Made by a program: the position numbers and the translations under genes. A stretch of 39,263 nt of DNA, taken from Frankia sp. AgB32 (GTDB taxonomy: Bacteria; Actinomycetota; Actinomycetes; Frankiales; Frankiaceae). Numbering within the stretch: position 1 is the stretch's first letter; each line of letters starts with the position of its first letter. The stretch lies in assembly GCF_023243045.1 (NCBI RefSeq), contig NZ_JALKFX010000082.1, forward strand, positions 1-39,263, given 5' to 3'. A model generated the notes under the pieces. That model searched no databases. It worked only from the letters and a program-made list of their open reading frames with translations, and was not told the DNA's origin. Of the stretch, positions 8,564-18,500 are shown piece after piece.

Positions 8564-10395
8564 TGACCGGGCTGCCCGACCCCCTCGCCGCCAGGGTCCG
8601 GGAATGGCTCGCGGACGATCCCGACCCGGCGGACCGGTCCGAACTGACCCGGCTGTGCACGGCAGCCGTCGCCGACCCGGCGGCGCTCGCGGACCTCGAC
8701 GACCGCTTCCGCGCACCGCTTCGGTTCGGCACGGCCGGTCTGCGCGGACCGCTGCGCGCCGGTCCCGGGGGGATGAACACGGCGGTCGTGCGGTGCGCGG
8801 CCGCGGGACTGGCCGACTGGCTGCGGGCCGCGACGTCGTCGGACGGCGTGGCGCCAGGCGTGGCCCGCCCGCCCGTTCCGCCGCCGGACGCGGATCCGCC
8901 GACCGGTACCCCGCTCGTGGTCATCGGCTACGACGCGCGGCATCGCAGCGCGGCGTTCGCCGTGGACACGGCCCGGGTGCTCGCCGGCGCCGGGCTGCGG
9001 GCACTGCTGCTGCCCGCGCCGCTGCCGACCCCGGTGCTCGCCTTCGCCGTCCGCCGGCTGCGCGCCGACGCCGGGGTGATGGTCACCGCGAGCCACAATC
9101 CGGCCAGCGACAACGGCTACAAGGTCTACGTCGGCGGGGACGACTCCGACCCGGGCCGGGGCGCCCAGCTTGTCGCCCCCCTGGACGCCGACATCGAGCG
9201 GCGGATCGCCGCCGTCGGCCCCGCGATCGCGATCCCGCTCGCCGACTCCTGGCGCCGCCTCGACGACCAGATCGTCACGGACTACGTGCACGCCGCCGCC
9301 GCGGCGGTCCTCGACCTGATGCCGCCGCCGCCCGACCGGACGGGTGGCGCCGCGGATTCGACCAGCCCGCCGCCGAGCGCTCCCGTCGTCGCGTACACCG
9401 CGCTGCACGGAGTCGGCACGCGGGTGCTCAACGCGGTGTTCGCCGCCGCCGGGCTCACCGCGCCGACGCCCGTCGAGGAGCAGGCCGCGCCGGACCCCGA
9501 CTTCCCGACCGTCCGCTGGCCGAATCCCGAGGAGCCAGGTGCCATGGACCGGGCGTTGGCGCTCGGTGCCCGGATCGGCGCGGACCTCGTGCTGGCCACC
9601 GATCCGGATGCCGACCGGTGCGCGGTCGCCGTCGGCGGGCGGCTGCTGACCGGTGACGAGGTCGGGCTGCTCCTCGCCGACCAGGTCCTGCGCCGGCGGC
9701 CCGGTCCCGTGGCGACCACGCTGGTGAGCTCCCGCGGCCTGCGGGCGCTGGCACGACAGGCCGGGGTCGCCCACCGGGAGACCCTCACCGGCTTCAAATG
9801 GATCATGAGGGCGGACCCGGGACTCGTCTTCGGCTACGAGGAGGCCCTGGGCTACGCCCTCGTCCCCGAGCTCGTCCGGGACAAGGACGGCATCACCGCC
9901 GCGCTGGCCGTCACCCTTGTCGCGGCGGCGGCCCGACGCCACGGGAAGACCCTGACCGATCTTCTCGACGACCTGGCGGCCCGCATCGGCGTGCACACCA
10001 CCGGTGCGTACTCGGCCCGCCTCCCCGATGCCGCGGGGATCACGGCGGCGATGCGGCGGCTGCGCGCGACCCCGCCGGACCGCCTGGCGGGCCGACTGGT
10101 GACGGGCCGGCGCGACGTGCTCCGCGGGGAGACGGCCGGCAGGGTCGGCCCGGCCGAGGCGCTGCCCGTGTCCGACGTGCTCGTGCTCCTCGTCGACGAC
10201 GACCGGGTGATCTTCCGACCCAGCGGGACCGAGCCGAAGCTGAAGGTCTATCTGGAGGTGGTCGAGGGGGTCCCGGACGGGGCGCGGGCAGCGGGCGCGG
10301 CCGCCCGCGCCCGGGCCGAGCACCGGCTGTCCGAGCTCACCGCGGGCGTCCGCGACCTGCTGTCCCCGGCGGGACCGCCTCACATCTCGCCGTAG
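8563..10395 (+). CDS. pmmB: PmmB/PGM2-like alpha-D-phosphohexomutase
   Basis: A 610-residue mutase, the length of PGM2-type enzymes rather than of 450-residue ManB. It carries the active-site phosphoserine loop VTASHNPASDNGYKVY (about 175-190), the metal loop ATDPDADR (about 350), the sugar-binding GFKWI and EEALGY region, and the phosphate-binding RPSGTEPKLKVYLEV near the C terminus. It interconverts sugar 1- and 6- (or 5-) phosphates. Its start overlaps the PNP stop by one base and deoC and deoA lie nearby, while no deoB is seen. That makes a phosphopentomutase role likely, though phosphomannose or phosphoglucose activity is also possible. Its last 16 bases overlap the convergent upp gene. 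Confidence 0.88.
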   Translation: MTGLPDPLAARVREWLADDPDPADRSELTRLCTAAVADPAALADLDDRFRAPLRFGTAGLRGPLRAGPGGMNTAVVRCAAAGLADWLRAATSSDGVAPGVARPPVPPPDADPPTGTPLVVIGYDARHRSAAFAVDTARVLAGAGLRALLLPAPLPTPVLAFAVRRLRADAGVMVTASHNPASDNGYKVYVGGDDSDPGRGAQLVAPLDADIERRIAAVGPAIAIPLADSWRRLDDQIVTDYVHAAAAAVLDLMPPPPDRTGGAADSTSPPPSAPVVAYTALHGVGTRVLNAVFAAAGLTAPTPVEEQAAPDPDFPTVRWPNPEEPGAMDRALALGARIGADLVLATDPDADRCAVAVGGRLLTGDEVGLLLADQVLRRRPGPVATTLVSSRGLRALARQAGVAHRETLTGFKWIMRADPGLVFGYEEALGYALVPELVRDKDGITAALAVTLVAAAARRHGKTLTDLLDDLAARIGVHTTGAYSARLPDAAGITAAMRRLRATPPDRLAGRLVTGRRDVLRGETAGRVGPAEALPVSDVLVLLVDDDRVIFRPSGTEPKLKVYLEVVEGVPDGARAAGAAARARAEHRLSELTAGVRDLLSPAGPPHISP

Positions 10396-11018
10396 AGGCG
10401 GTCGCCGGCATCGCCGAGGCCGGGAACGATGTAGGCGATGTCGTTCAGTCGCTCGTCGACCGCCGCGGTGACCACCGTCAGCTCGGCCGCCGCCTCGGCC
10501 GGCAGCTCCGCCTCCAGCGCCGACAGGCCCTCGGGGGCGGCGACGATCGAGACGACGATGATCCCCCGGGCCCCCCGGCCGAGCAGCAGCCGCAGGCAGT
10601 GCAGCACCGAGCCACCCGTGGCGAGCATCGGGTCGAGCAGCAGCACCGGCCGGCCGGCGAGGTCCGCGGGGACCGCTTCGAGGTAGACGGTGGGGCGGTG
10701 GGTGGACTCGTCCCGGGCCAGCCCGATGAAGGCGGTGTGTGCCTCGGGGAGAAGCCCGAGCGCGGCGGGCAGCATGCCCAGGCCGGCCCGCAGCACGGGG
10801 GCGACCACCGGTTCGGCGGCGAGGCGCGCGCCGGTGGTCGTCGCCAGCGGCGTCGTGACGGTCACCGGCATGATCGGCAACGTCCGGGTCGCCTCGTAGA
10901 CCAGCATCGTCGCGAGGTCGTGCAGGACCGGCCGGAAGCGGGAGCGCGGGGTGCGCTCGTCGCGCAGCACGGTGAGCGACGAGGCGGCCAGGGGATGGTC
11001 CACGACGTGCAGCTGCAT
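10380..11018 (-). CDS. upp: uracil phosphoribosyltransferase
   Basis: A 212-residue UPRT that joins uracil and PRPP to give UMP, the pyrimidine salvage step. Motifs are ATRTLP and VVAPVLRAGLGM (base and phosphate contacts), the PRPP loop LLLDPMLATGGS (about 125-136) and the uracil-binding end YIVPGLGDAGDRLYGE. The ATG at 11018 is preceded by GGAG at good spacing. The 3' end overlaps the convergent mutase gene by 16 bases. The divergent deoC start is only 33-45 bases away, so the promoters must overlap the coding ends. Confidence 0.93.
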   Translation of the reverse strand: MQLHVVDHPLAASSLTVLRDERTPRSRFRPVLHDLATMLVYEATRTLPIMPVTVTTPLATTTGARLAAEPVVAPVLRAGLGMLPAALGLLPEAHTAFIGLARDESTHRPTVYLEAVPADLAGRPVLLLDPMLATGGSVLHCLRLLLGRGARGIIVVSIVAAPEGLSALEAELPAEAAAELTVVTAAVDERLNDIAYIVPGLGDAGDRLYGEM

Positions 11019-11051
11019 GGACTGACTCCTCGAACCCGGGGCTGGTCGGCA

Positions 11052-11822
11052 ATGATGGAAGATATGACATCCGTTCCCGCCGGACCCGACCGCTCCGCCG
11101 CGCGATCCGCGGACGGCTCCACGCCGGCGGCGGCCGGAGCGCTGCGCCGGGCGGACGTGGCCCGGATCATCGATCACACCCTGTTGGCGCCGGCGGCGAC
11201 GGGCGAGGAGGTGCTGTCGCTGTGCACGGAGGCGGCGAGGCTCGGCGTCGGCGCCGTGTGCGTCGCGCCGACCCACGTGTACCTGGCCGCGGCGAGCGCC
11301 CGGCGGGAGCGGCAGGACGAGCCCGCCTTCGCGGTGGCCTCGGTGATCGGCTTCCCGCACGGCAATCACCTTACCGTGATCAAGGCCGAGGAGGCCCGCC
11401 GGGCGTACGCGGACGGCGCCTCCGAGATAGACATGGTGATCGACATCGCGAACGCGATGGACGAGAACTGGCGGGCGATCGAGACCGAGATCGCCGAGGT
11501 CCGGCTGTCGCTGCCGCCGCACGTGATCCTCAAGGTGATCCTGGAGACGGCGCTGCTGCCCGACGCGAACATCATCGCGGCCTGTCGGGCGGCCGAGGCC
11601 GGTGGGGCCGAGTTCGTGAAGACCTCGACCGGCTTCCACGCGGCCGGTGGAGCCAGCGTGCGCGCCGTACGGGCGATGGCCGAGGCCGTCGGCGGGCGTC
11701 TGGGCATCAAGGCCTCCGGCGGCATCCGGACGGCCGAGCAGGCCACCGCCATGATCGAGGCCGGCGCGACACGGCTGGGTCTGTCCGCGTCGGCGCAGGT
11801 GCTGGCCGGCTTCCCCGTCTGA
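11052..11822 (+). CDS. deoC: deoxyribose-phosphate aldolase
   Basis: A class I aldolase of about 256 residues that splits 2-deoxyribose-5-phosphate into glyceraldehyde-3-phosphate and acetaldehyde. The TIM-barrel signatures are IIDHTLL, the strand with VGAVCVAP, IDMVIDI, the Schiff-base lysine in AEFVKTSTGF and the second lysine in GIKASGGIR. Three in-frame ATG codons (11052, 11055, 11064) are possible and no clear ribosome-binding site separates them; the first 30 residues are low complexity. It completes the deoxynucleoside degradation route with the neighbouring phosphorylases. The stop lies 17 bases from the convergent tag stop. Confidence 0.92.
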   Translation: MMEDMTSVPAGPDRSAARSADGSTPAAAGALRRADVARIIDHTLLAPAATGEEVLSLCTEAARLGVGAVCVAPTHVYLAAASARRERQDEPAFAVASVIGFPHGNHLTVIKAEEARRAYADGASEIDMVIDIANAMDENWRAIETEIAEVRLSLPPHVILKVILETALLPDANIIAACRAAEAGGAEFVKTSTGFHAAGGASVRAVRAMAEAVGGRLGIKASGGIRTAEQATAMIEAGATRLGLSASAQVLAGFPV

Positions 11823-11839
11823 GCCGACCGGCGCCGCCC

Positions 11840-12484
11840 TCACCCGACCGGCAGGGCGGGTACCCAGCAGTCGGCCAGATGGTCGTCGACCAGGCCGCAG
11901 GCCTGCATGAGCGCGTAGGCCGTGGTCGGACCGATGAAGACGAACCCGGCCGCGCGCAGCGACTTCGCCAGCGCCACCGACGCCGGGGGCGTCGCCGGCA
12001 CGTCCGCGAGCGTCACCGGACGCGGCCCGGGCGCGGGCTGGTGGGCCCAGATGACGTCGGTCAGCGGACGGTCGAGGGCCAGCATGGCCCGCGCGTTGAC
12101 GATGGTGGCCTCGATCTTGCGCCGGTTACGCACGATGCCGGCGTCGCCGAGCAGCCGATCGACGTCGGCGGGACCGAACGCCGCGACGACGGCCGGGTCG
12201 AAGCCGGCGAAGGCGGCCCGGAACGCCGGCCGCTTGCGCAGGATCGTCAGCCAGGACAGCCCGGACTGGAAGGCCTCCAGGGTCACCCGCTCGAACAGCC
12301 CCACCGGATCCCGGACGGGCCGTCCCCACTCCTGGTCGTGGTACTCGACGTACTCCGGGGCGGACAGACCCCAGGGGCAGCGCGCCCGCCCGTCCGCGCC
12401 CACCACGGCCCCGGCCCCGGTCGCCGGTACCGCGGGCCGCGCCGGAGCAGGGGCGCCGTCCTCGTTCACCGCGGTCGCGCTCAT
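11840..12484 (-). CDS. tag: DNA-3-methyladenine glycosylase I
   Basis: A 214-residue Tag-type glycosylase that excises 3-methyladenine from alkylated DNA. Family marks are [45 protein letters not shown], the aromatic pocket around [18 protein letters not shown], and the zinc ligands (Cys in RCPW, plus His and Cys in DDHLADCW). The ATG overlaps the add stop (ATGA), so it is the last gene of the cdd-deoA-add-tag unit. A repair gene coupled to nucleoside salvage is a mild oddity. The N-terminal 30 Ala/Pro-rich residues are an extension. Confidence 0.92.
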   Translation of the reverse strand: MSATAVNEDGAPAPARPAVPATGAGAVVGADGRARCPWGLSAPEYVEYHDQEWGRPVRDPVGLFERVTLEAFQSGLSWLTILRKRPAFRAAFAGFDPAVVAAFGPADVDRLLGDAGIVRNRRKIEATIVNARAMLALDRPLTDVIWAHQPAPGPRPVTLADVPATPPASVALAKSLRAAGFVFIGPTTAYALMQACGLVDDHLADCWVPALPVG

Positions 12485-13584
12485 CGGGCGAGTTCCTCCT
12501 GGACGTACGGGGCGTAGCCCGGCTTGATGACGTTGTTGATGAGGTCGAGCCGCTCGTCGAACGGGAGGAACGCCGACTTCATCGCGTTGAGCGTCAGCCA
12601 CCGGATGTCGGCCCACCCGTAGCCGTGGACGTCGACGAGCGTGGCGAACTCGCTGGCCAGGGACACCCCGCTCATCAGCCGGTTGTCGGTGTTCACCGTC
12701 ACGCGGAAGTGCAGGGCCCGCAGCAGGGCGATCGGATGACGTTCGATGCTCGGCGCCGCGCCGGTGTGCACGTTGGAGGTCGGGCACATCTCCAGCGGCA
12801 CCCGCACATCGCGCACGTAGTTGGCGAGGTCGCCGAGCGTGGCCTTGCCGTCCGGATCGACCGTGATGTCGTCCATGATGCGCACGCCGTGGCCGAGCCG
12901 GTCGGCGTTGCACCACTGGACGGCCTCCCAGATCGACGGCAGCCCGAACGCCTCCCCGGCGTGAATCGTGAAGTGGCCGTTGGCCCGCTGGATGTACTGG
13001 AAGGCGTCCAGGTGCCGGGTCGGCGGGTTGCCCGCCTCGGCACCGGCGATGTCGAAGCCCACCACGCCGGCGTCGCGCCAGCGGACCGCGAGCTCCGCGA
13101 TCTCCAGCGAGCGGGCCTGGTGGCGCATGGCCGTCAGCAGCGCGCGAATGCGCAGCGACGTGCCCGCGCAGCCGGCCCGGAACCCATCGAGCACGGCCTC
13201 GACCACCCCATCCAGCGACAGGCCGCGCCCGACGTGCAGCTCCGGGGCGAACCGCACCTCGGCGTAGACGACCCCGTCGGCCGCGAGATCCTCCGCGCAC
13301 TCGCGGGCGACCCGCCGGATCGCCTCCGCCGTCTGCATGACGGCGACGGTGTGGCTGAACGTCTCCAGGTAGCGGACCAGCGAGCCGCTGTGCGCGCCGC
13401 CGCGGAACCAGGTGCTCAGCTCGTGCACGTCGGTGGTCGGCAGGTCCCGGTAGCCACCCTCGTCGGCCAGCTCGACCACCGTGGCCGGGCGCAGGCCGCC
13501 GTCGAGATGGTCGTGCAGCAGGACCTTCGGCACCCGGCGGATCTGCTCGATCGTGATCGGGCCGGGCGAGGCGTCGTTCGTCAT
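12481..13584 (-). CDS. add: adenosine deaminase
   Basis: A 367-residue zinc hydrolase converting (deoxy)adenosine to (deoxy)inosine. The metal and catalytic motifs are HDHLDGG (HxH), [10 protein letters not shown], the HAGE motif in [24 protein letters not shown] and the Asp in [10 protein letters not shown]. The ATG is preceded by GGAGGG. It lies 96 bases after deoA and overlaps tag by 4 bases, so it forms part of the leftward salvage operon. It supplies inosine to the purine nucleoside phosphorylase encoded nearby. Confidence 0.93.
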   Translation of the reverse strand: MTNDASPGPITIEQIRRVPKVLLHDHLDGGLRPATVVELADEGGYRDLPTTDVHELSTWFRGGAHSGSLVRYLETFSHTVAVMQTAEAIRRVARECAEDLAADGVVYAEVRFAPELHVGRGLSLDGVVEAVLDGFRAGCAGTSLRIRALLTAMRHQARSLEIAELAVRWRDAGVVGFDIAGAEAGNPPTRHLDAFQYIQRANGHFTIHAGEAFGLPSIWEAVQWCNADRLGHGVRIMDDITVDPDGKATLGDLANYVRDVRVPLEMCPTSNVHTGAAPSIERHPIALLRALHFRVTVNTDNRLMSGVSLASEFATLVDVHGYGWADIRWLTLNAMKSAFLPFDERLDLINNVIKPGYAPYVQEELAR

Positions 13585-13680
13585 CGTGTCCCTCCGTCTC
13601 CCGCCCGACGGTAGGCCACGGGTCCGACAGAACCGCGTCGACGACCCCGCCGGTCCGCGGCGGCGGTCGGTCCGCCCTGT

Positions 13681-14985
13681 TCAGGCCCCGATGCGCTCGA
13701 GGACGAGCGGGCTGGCCGGCGCCGGCCGCGGACCGATCTCCACTGCGTCGGCGAGCGCCGCGCGCGCCCGGGGAAGCGTGGCCGGGTCGTCGGTGTGCAG
13801 TTCCACCAGCGGCTCGCCCGCCTGGACGGGATCGCCGATCCCCGCCAGCCAGCGCACCCCGGCCGTCGCCGAGACCGCGTCCTCCTTGCGGGCGCGCCCC
13901 GCGCCCAGCCGCCACGCCGCGACGCCGACGCCCCGAGCGTCCAGGCGGGTCAGGAACCCGGACGTCGGTGCGGGAAGGGTCTCGACCGTCGGCGCCAGCG
14001 GCAGCTCCGCGTCCGGATCGCCGCCCTGGGCCGCGACCATGGCCCTCCACACCGGATACGCACCACCTGCCGCCAGCACCTCGGCCGGATCCCGCAGGTC
14101 AGCCGGCCGGCCCGCGGCCTCGGCGGCGAGCTCGACCATGACCCGGGCGAGCGCGACCGTGACCTCCACCAGGTCCGCCGGGCCGCCGCCACGCAGCGTG
14201 TCGACCGCCTCGGCGACCTCCAGGGCGTTGCCGGCGGTCCGCCCCAGCGGGTGATCCATCGCGGTCAGCAGCGCCGCGGTCCGCACGCCCGCCGCCGTGC
14301 CGAGGCCGACCATGGTCCGGGCCAGCTCGCGGGCGGCGTCCGGGGAACTCAGGAACGCCCCGGCGCCGACCTTCACGTCCAGGACCAGTGCGGACGTGCC
14401 CTCGGCGATCTTCTTGCTCATGATGGACGAAGCGATCAACGGGATCGACTCGACCGTGCCGGTCACGTCACGCAGCGCGTACAGCCGCCGGTCGGCGGGC
14501 GCGAGGCCCGTGCCCGCGGCGCAGATCACCGCGCCGACGTCGGCGAGCTGGCGCCGCATCCGGTCCAGCGGCAGGTCGGCGCGCCAGCCCGGGATCGACT
14601 CCATCTTGTCCAGTGTTCCGCCGGTGTGCCCGAGACCGCGCCCGGACAGCTGCGGGACAGCGACCCCGCAGGCCGCGACGAGCGGCACCAGTACCAGGGA
14701 CACCTTGTCGCCGACTCCGCCGGTGGAGTGCTTGTCGACGGTCGGGCGGCCGACGTCGGCGAGATCGAGCCGCTCCCCGCTGTCGATCATTGCGGTGGTC
14801 CACCGGGCCAGTTCGTCCGGGGACATGCCGCGCCACACGACCGCCATCAGATAGGCGGACATCTGCTCGTCGGCGACCCGCCCGCGGGTGTAGGCGTCGA
14901 CCAGCCAGTCGATGGCCGCGGCAGGCAGGGACCGGCCGTCCCGCTTGGCCCTGATCAGGTCGACGACGTCGAACTCGTCGCTCAT
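13681..14985 (-). CDS. deoA: thymidine phosphorylase
   Basis: A 434-residue pyrimidine nucleoside phosphorylase. The N-terminal helical domain (VVDLIRAKRDGRSL) is followed by the signature phosphate-binding loops KHSTGGVGDKVSL and SGRGLGHTGGTLDKMESIPG, a middle SSIMSKKIAEG segment, and the C-terminal PYNP domain (DAVSATAGVRWL..GEPLVELHTDDP). It yields thymine and deoxyribose-1-phosphate, which a mutase and DeoC can break down. Its ATG overlaps the cdd stop by 4 bases (ATGA), so the two are translationally coupled. Confidence 0.94.
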   Translation of the reverse strand: MSDEFDVVDLIRAKRDGRSLPAAAIDWLVDAYTRGRVADEQMSAYLMAVVWRGMSPDELARWTTAMIDSGERLDLADVGRPTVDKHSTGGVGDKVSLVLVPLVAACGVAVPQLSGRGLGHTGGTLDKMESIPGWRADLPLDRMRRQLADVGAVICAAGTGLAPADRRLYALRDVTGTVESIPLIASSIMSKKIAEGTSALVLDVKVGAGAFLSSPDAARELARTMVGLGTAAGVRTAALLTAMDHPLGRTAGNALEVAEAVDTLRGGGPADLVEVTVALARVMVELAAEAAGRPADLRDPAEVLAAGGAYPVWRAMVAAQGGDPDAELPLAPTVETLPAPTSGFLTRLDARGVGVAAWRLGAGRARKEDAVSATAGVRWLAGIGDPVQAGEPLVELHTDDPATLPRARAALADAVEIGPRPAPASPLVLERIGA

Positions 14986-15437
14986 GACGCGCCGGTCCCG
15001 CCAGCCGGGACCGCACCCGGCTCCGGCAGGTCGTCGGGGCCGAACGCGCCGGGCAGCAGCTCCCCCAGCCGCCGCGGCCCGGTCGCGGTCGCGACCAACA
15101 GCTCGGCGCCGCCGTGTTCGTGGAGCACCTGCCGACACCGACCACAGGGCGCCAGCGTGCTCCCGTCCGCGGCGACGCAGACGAAGGCCACCAGCCGGCC
15201 ACCGCCCCGGGCGTGCAGCGCGGACACCAGGCCGCACTCGGCGCACAGCGTGAGCCCGTAGGAGGCGTTCTCGACGTTGCAGCCGACGACGATCCAGGGC
15301 TCGCGCCCGGTCGTGTCCACGACGAGCGCGGCGGCACCCACCCGCAGACCGGAGTACGGCGCGTAGGCACTGTGCGCGACCCGGGTCGCCGCGGCCCGCA
15401 ACCGCAGCCAGACGCTGTCGTCCACGCTCGGTTCCAT
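14982..15437 (-). CDS. cdd: cytidine deaminase
   Basis: A 151-residue homotetramer-type cytidine deaminase giving (deoxy)uridine. The active site is visible as AHSAYAPYSGLRVGAA, GCNVENASYGLTLCAE (Cys-Ala-Glu) and APCGRCRQVLHE (CxxC zinc ligands). The C terminus is Pro/Gly-rich and extends slightly beyond the usual 130 residues. The ATG at 15437 has GGGGG and GAGG upstream. It is the first gene of the cdd-deoA-add-tag unit, and the promoter is expected in the 130 bases before the divergent kinase gene. Confidence 0.93.
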   Translation of the reverse strand: MEPSVDDSVWLRLRAAATRVAHSAYAPYSGLRVGAAALVVDTTGREPWIVVGCNVENASYGLTLCAECGLVSALHARGGGRLVAFVCVAADGSTLAPCGRCRQVLHEHGGAELLVATATGPRRLGELLPGAFGPDDLPEPGAVPAGGTGAS

Positions 15438-15570
15438 GTCCTCGACCCCCTGCCGGCGCCACCGTCCGTGGTCTGGTCGGGCGCTGTCGCCAGCATGCCC
15501 GATCACCCCGCGCCGGCCGCGATGTGATCCCATGGACACGAGCCCCACCGGCGATCGGAAGGACGAAGGG

Positions 15571-18500
15571 ATGGCAGGCGAGTCCCCGGACAGCGTCCGC
15601 CCGCAGGGGTCAGTGGCCCTCGTCGGCGGACGGTACCGGCTCGACGGAGTGCTCGGCTGCGGCGGTTTCGGCGTCGTGCACCGGGCCACCGACGAGCTGC
15701 TTCAGCGGGTGGTCGCCGTCAAGGAGGTCCGCCTCCCCATCAGCGGGAGCGCCGATGAGCGAGATCGGGCCCGCGAGCGTGTCCTGCGGGAGGCCCGCGC
15801 GGCCGGCCGGCTTCAGCACCCGGGCGCGGTGAGCGTCCTCGACGTCATCGACGACGGCGACCTGCCCTGGATCATCATGGAGTACGTCGAGGGACGAGCG
15901 CTGTCCCGGATCATCACCGGTGAGGGACCGCGCCCGGTCGACGAGACCTGTCGCGTCGGCATCAGCCTCGCCTACGCGCTGGAGGCCGCGCACCGGCTCG
16001 GCATCGTGCACCGGGACGTCAAGCCGAGCAACGTCCTGATCACGCCGGACGGCCGGGCCAGGCTGACCGACTTCGGCATCGCGGTCAGCCACGGCGATCC
16101 CCGCCTCACCAGTACGGGCATGGTGCTCGGTTCACCCGCGTACCTGCCGCCCGAGCGTGCCCGCGGCGACGCGGGCAGCGCGAGCGGTGATCGCTGGGCG
16201 CTCGGCGCGACCCTGTTCACCACGGTCGAGGGCAGCCCACCTTTCGGCGGTGGGGACCCGATCGCGGTGCTCGGTGCCCTCATGCGAGGGCAGCGCCAGC
16301 CCTTCCGGCTCGCCGGACCGCTCGCGCCGCTGCTCGACGATCTGATGGCACCGCAGGCGACCAGCCGACCCCCGTTGTCGCTCGTCCGGCGGCGGCTGCG
16401 CGAGATCCTCGACCTCACCGGCGACCACCGTTCATCCCGGTCCGGCGCCAGAACCACCCGTGGCCTCCGGTCGGACCGATCCGCGCGGGTGCCGGCCGTG
16501 GTCGCCCCGCCCCCGCCGGCCTCAGCCGAGGTGGCACCATTCCCGGCGGGGCCGATCGCCCCGGCGACCTCGCTGGCGCCGACGGTCGCCGTTCATGCCC
16601 CGGAACAGACCGCGGCCACGCCGACGGCGCGGGCCGGCGACACCGCGACCGATGACCGGGAGACACCGACTCTGTCCGAGGGGGCCGGCGTCGATTCACC
16701 TTCCCCGCCGCTCGCCGACCCGGTGGGGAAACCGCCGGTGTCGCCTGAAGCCGCAACACCGGACGTCCTGATGGAATCCCTCGCCACGAACGATGTGAAC
16801 ACGGCGCATACGCCGCCGATGCCGGCGGAAATCCCAACAAAGCACAACACTGACGATGAACGTCTGCCAGTCGAACAACACGGCGAAAGCGAATCTCCCG
16901 ACCGGTCGGACCACGCGGAACACGGCCCGCCCGCCGCGACACCACCGGAATCCGTCGAGGTGACGGCAGCCGCGAAAGAGCCGGCAGAACCCGCCGGGCC
17001 GAGCGGTGCCGAAGACTCGGAGCCGACCGGAACCGCCTCGACGATCGCGGCCATCGCACTCGTGGAGGCGGCGGTCATCGGCGCGACGGCGACCCTCGCC
17101 ACCGCCGCTACCGCGGCGCTGCACGTCGTCGGCGCCGGCACGCCCAGCACCGCGAAGACGGCCGAACAGGCCGTCAAGACGTTCGCACCACGCGGCCCAG
17201 CCGACCCCGGGTCTCCGAGCCCGGAGGCAGCCACGGCGCACGCCGATGAGGCGACCCGGTCCACTCCGGCGGGCCCCGTCGAGGCGGAAGCGGCCGCCGC
17301 AGCCTCCGATCCCGACGACTCCGATCCCGACGACTCCGACCCCGGGCCTTCCCCTGCCCCCCACGCCGAGGCACCCGGCGCCGATGCGGCCCGCGCGCTG
17401 GCCGATCAGCCCGACACCGACCCTCCGCTGACAGATGGGGCGACACCGGCCGGTCAGGCAGCGCGCCCGCGGCCGACCGGCCCCCTCGAACGGATCCGCC
17501 ACGCGGACCGGATGCGCGCACTCGGCGGCATCCCGGCCCGCGCCCGGCTTGTCCGCCGCGGCACCGGCGGCTCCCCACCGGTCGGGCCTGCCGCGTCGAC
17601 CGGGACGGATCAGCCTCCCGGCTCCGGTCAACCGACCGGGACGGACCGCACAGCCGACGGCCCACGCCCGGACAGCGGTTTGCCGCAGCGCGCCAGGCCA
17701 GCCAGGAAGGTGTCGGCACCGACCGCCGGCGCGGTCCAGACAGACGCGGCGACTCCCGCCAGCGGACTGACGGCGGATCCGCCCGCCCTTGGGATCGCCG
17801 TCACAGCCCCGGCGGCGGACGGCCTCCCGCCGTTGCCCACGCGCAGCCGACTGGGGCAGCACTGGCCGCGGGCGCGGCCCGCGATCACGGCGTCCGCGTC
17901 GACCTCGCCGCCGCCCCTGGCCTTTCGCGCCGCGTCCCCGCCAGGCGTCTCCACCCCGGACACCTTCCCCGCGCAGGTCGCGGAGTCCTCGCCGTGGCTC
18001 CCGGCCGGGACCGCACCGCCGCCGACCTCGCCGCCACCTGCCGCCGGCTCCCTCACGGCCGGTCCGCCGACCGTTGCGGAGCCTGGCGCGACGGCGCCCG
18101 GCGACAAGCCGCGCCGGCGGTGGCGCCGGATCGCCGTGGCCTCGGTCGCCGGAGCCCTCGTGACCGCCGCGGCCATCATCCTGCTGGTCGTGCTCAGCAG
18201 GCCGGGTTCGGTGGACGCCGCGTCCGCCGGACGTGTCGCCGCACCGACCAGCGGCCCGAACGCCGAGCCGCGCGGCGGGAGGACGGCCGGCGCCCAGCCG
18301 GTGGATCCGGCGGTCGTCCCGGCGGTTCCCGTGGCGCACGACACAGTTCCGGCGCCCGCACCGCCGGGGTGGGCCTCCTACACCGACCCCGACGCCGGCT
18401 GGTCTGTGGCCTATCCCACTGGCTGGCGGCGGCAGGCGGGCCCCGGCGGCCCAGGTAACGTCGATTTCATGGACCCGGTATCCGGGTCGTTCCTGCGGGT

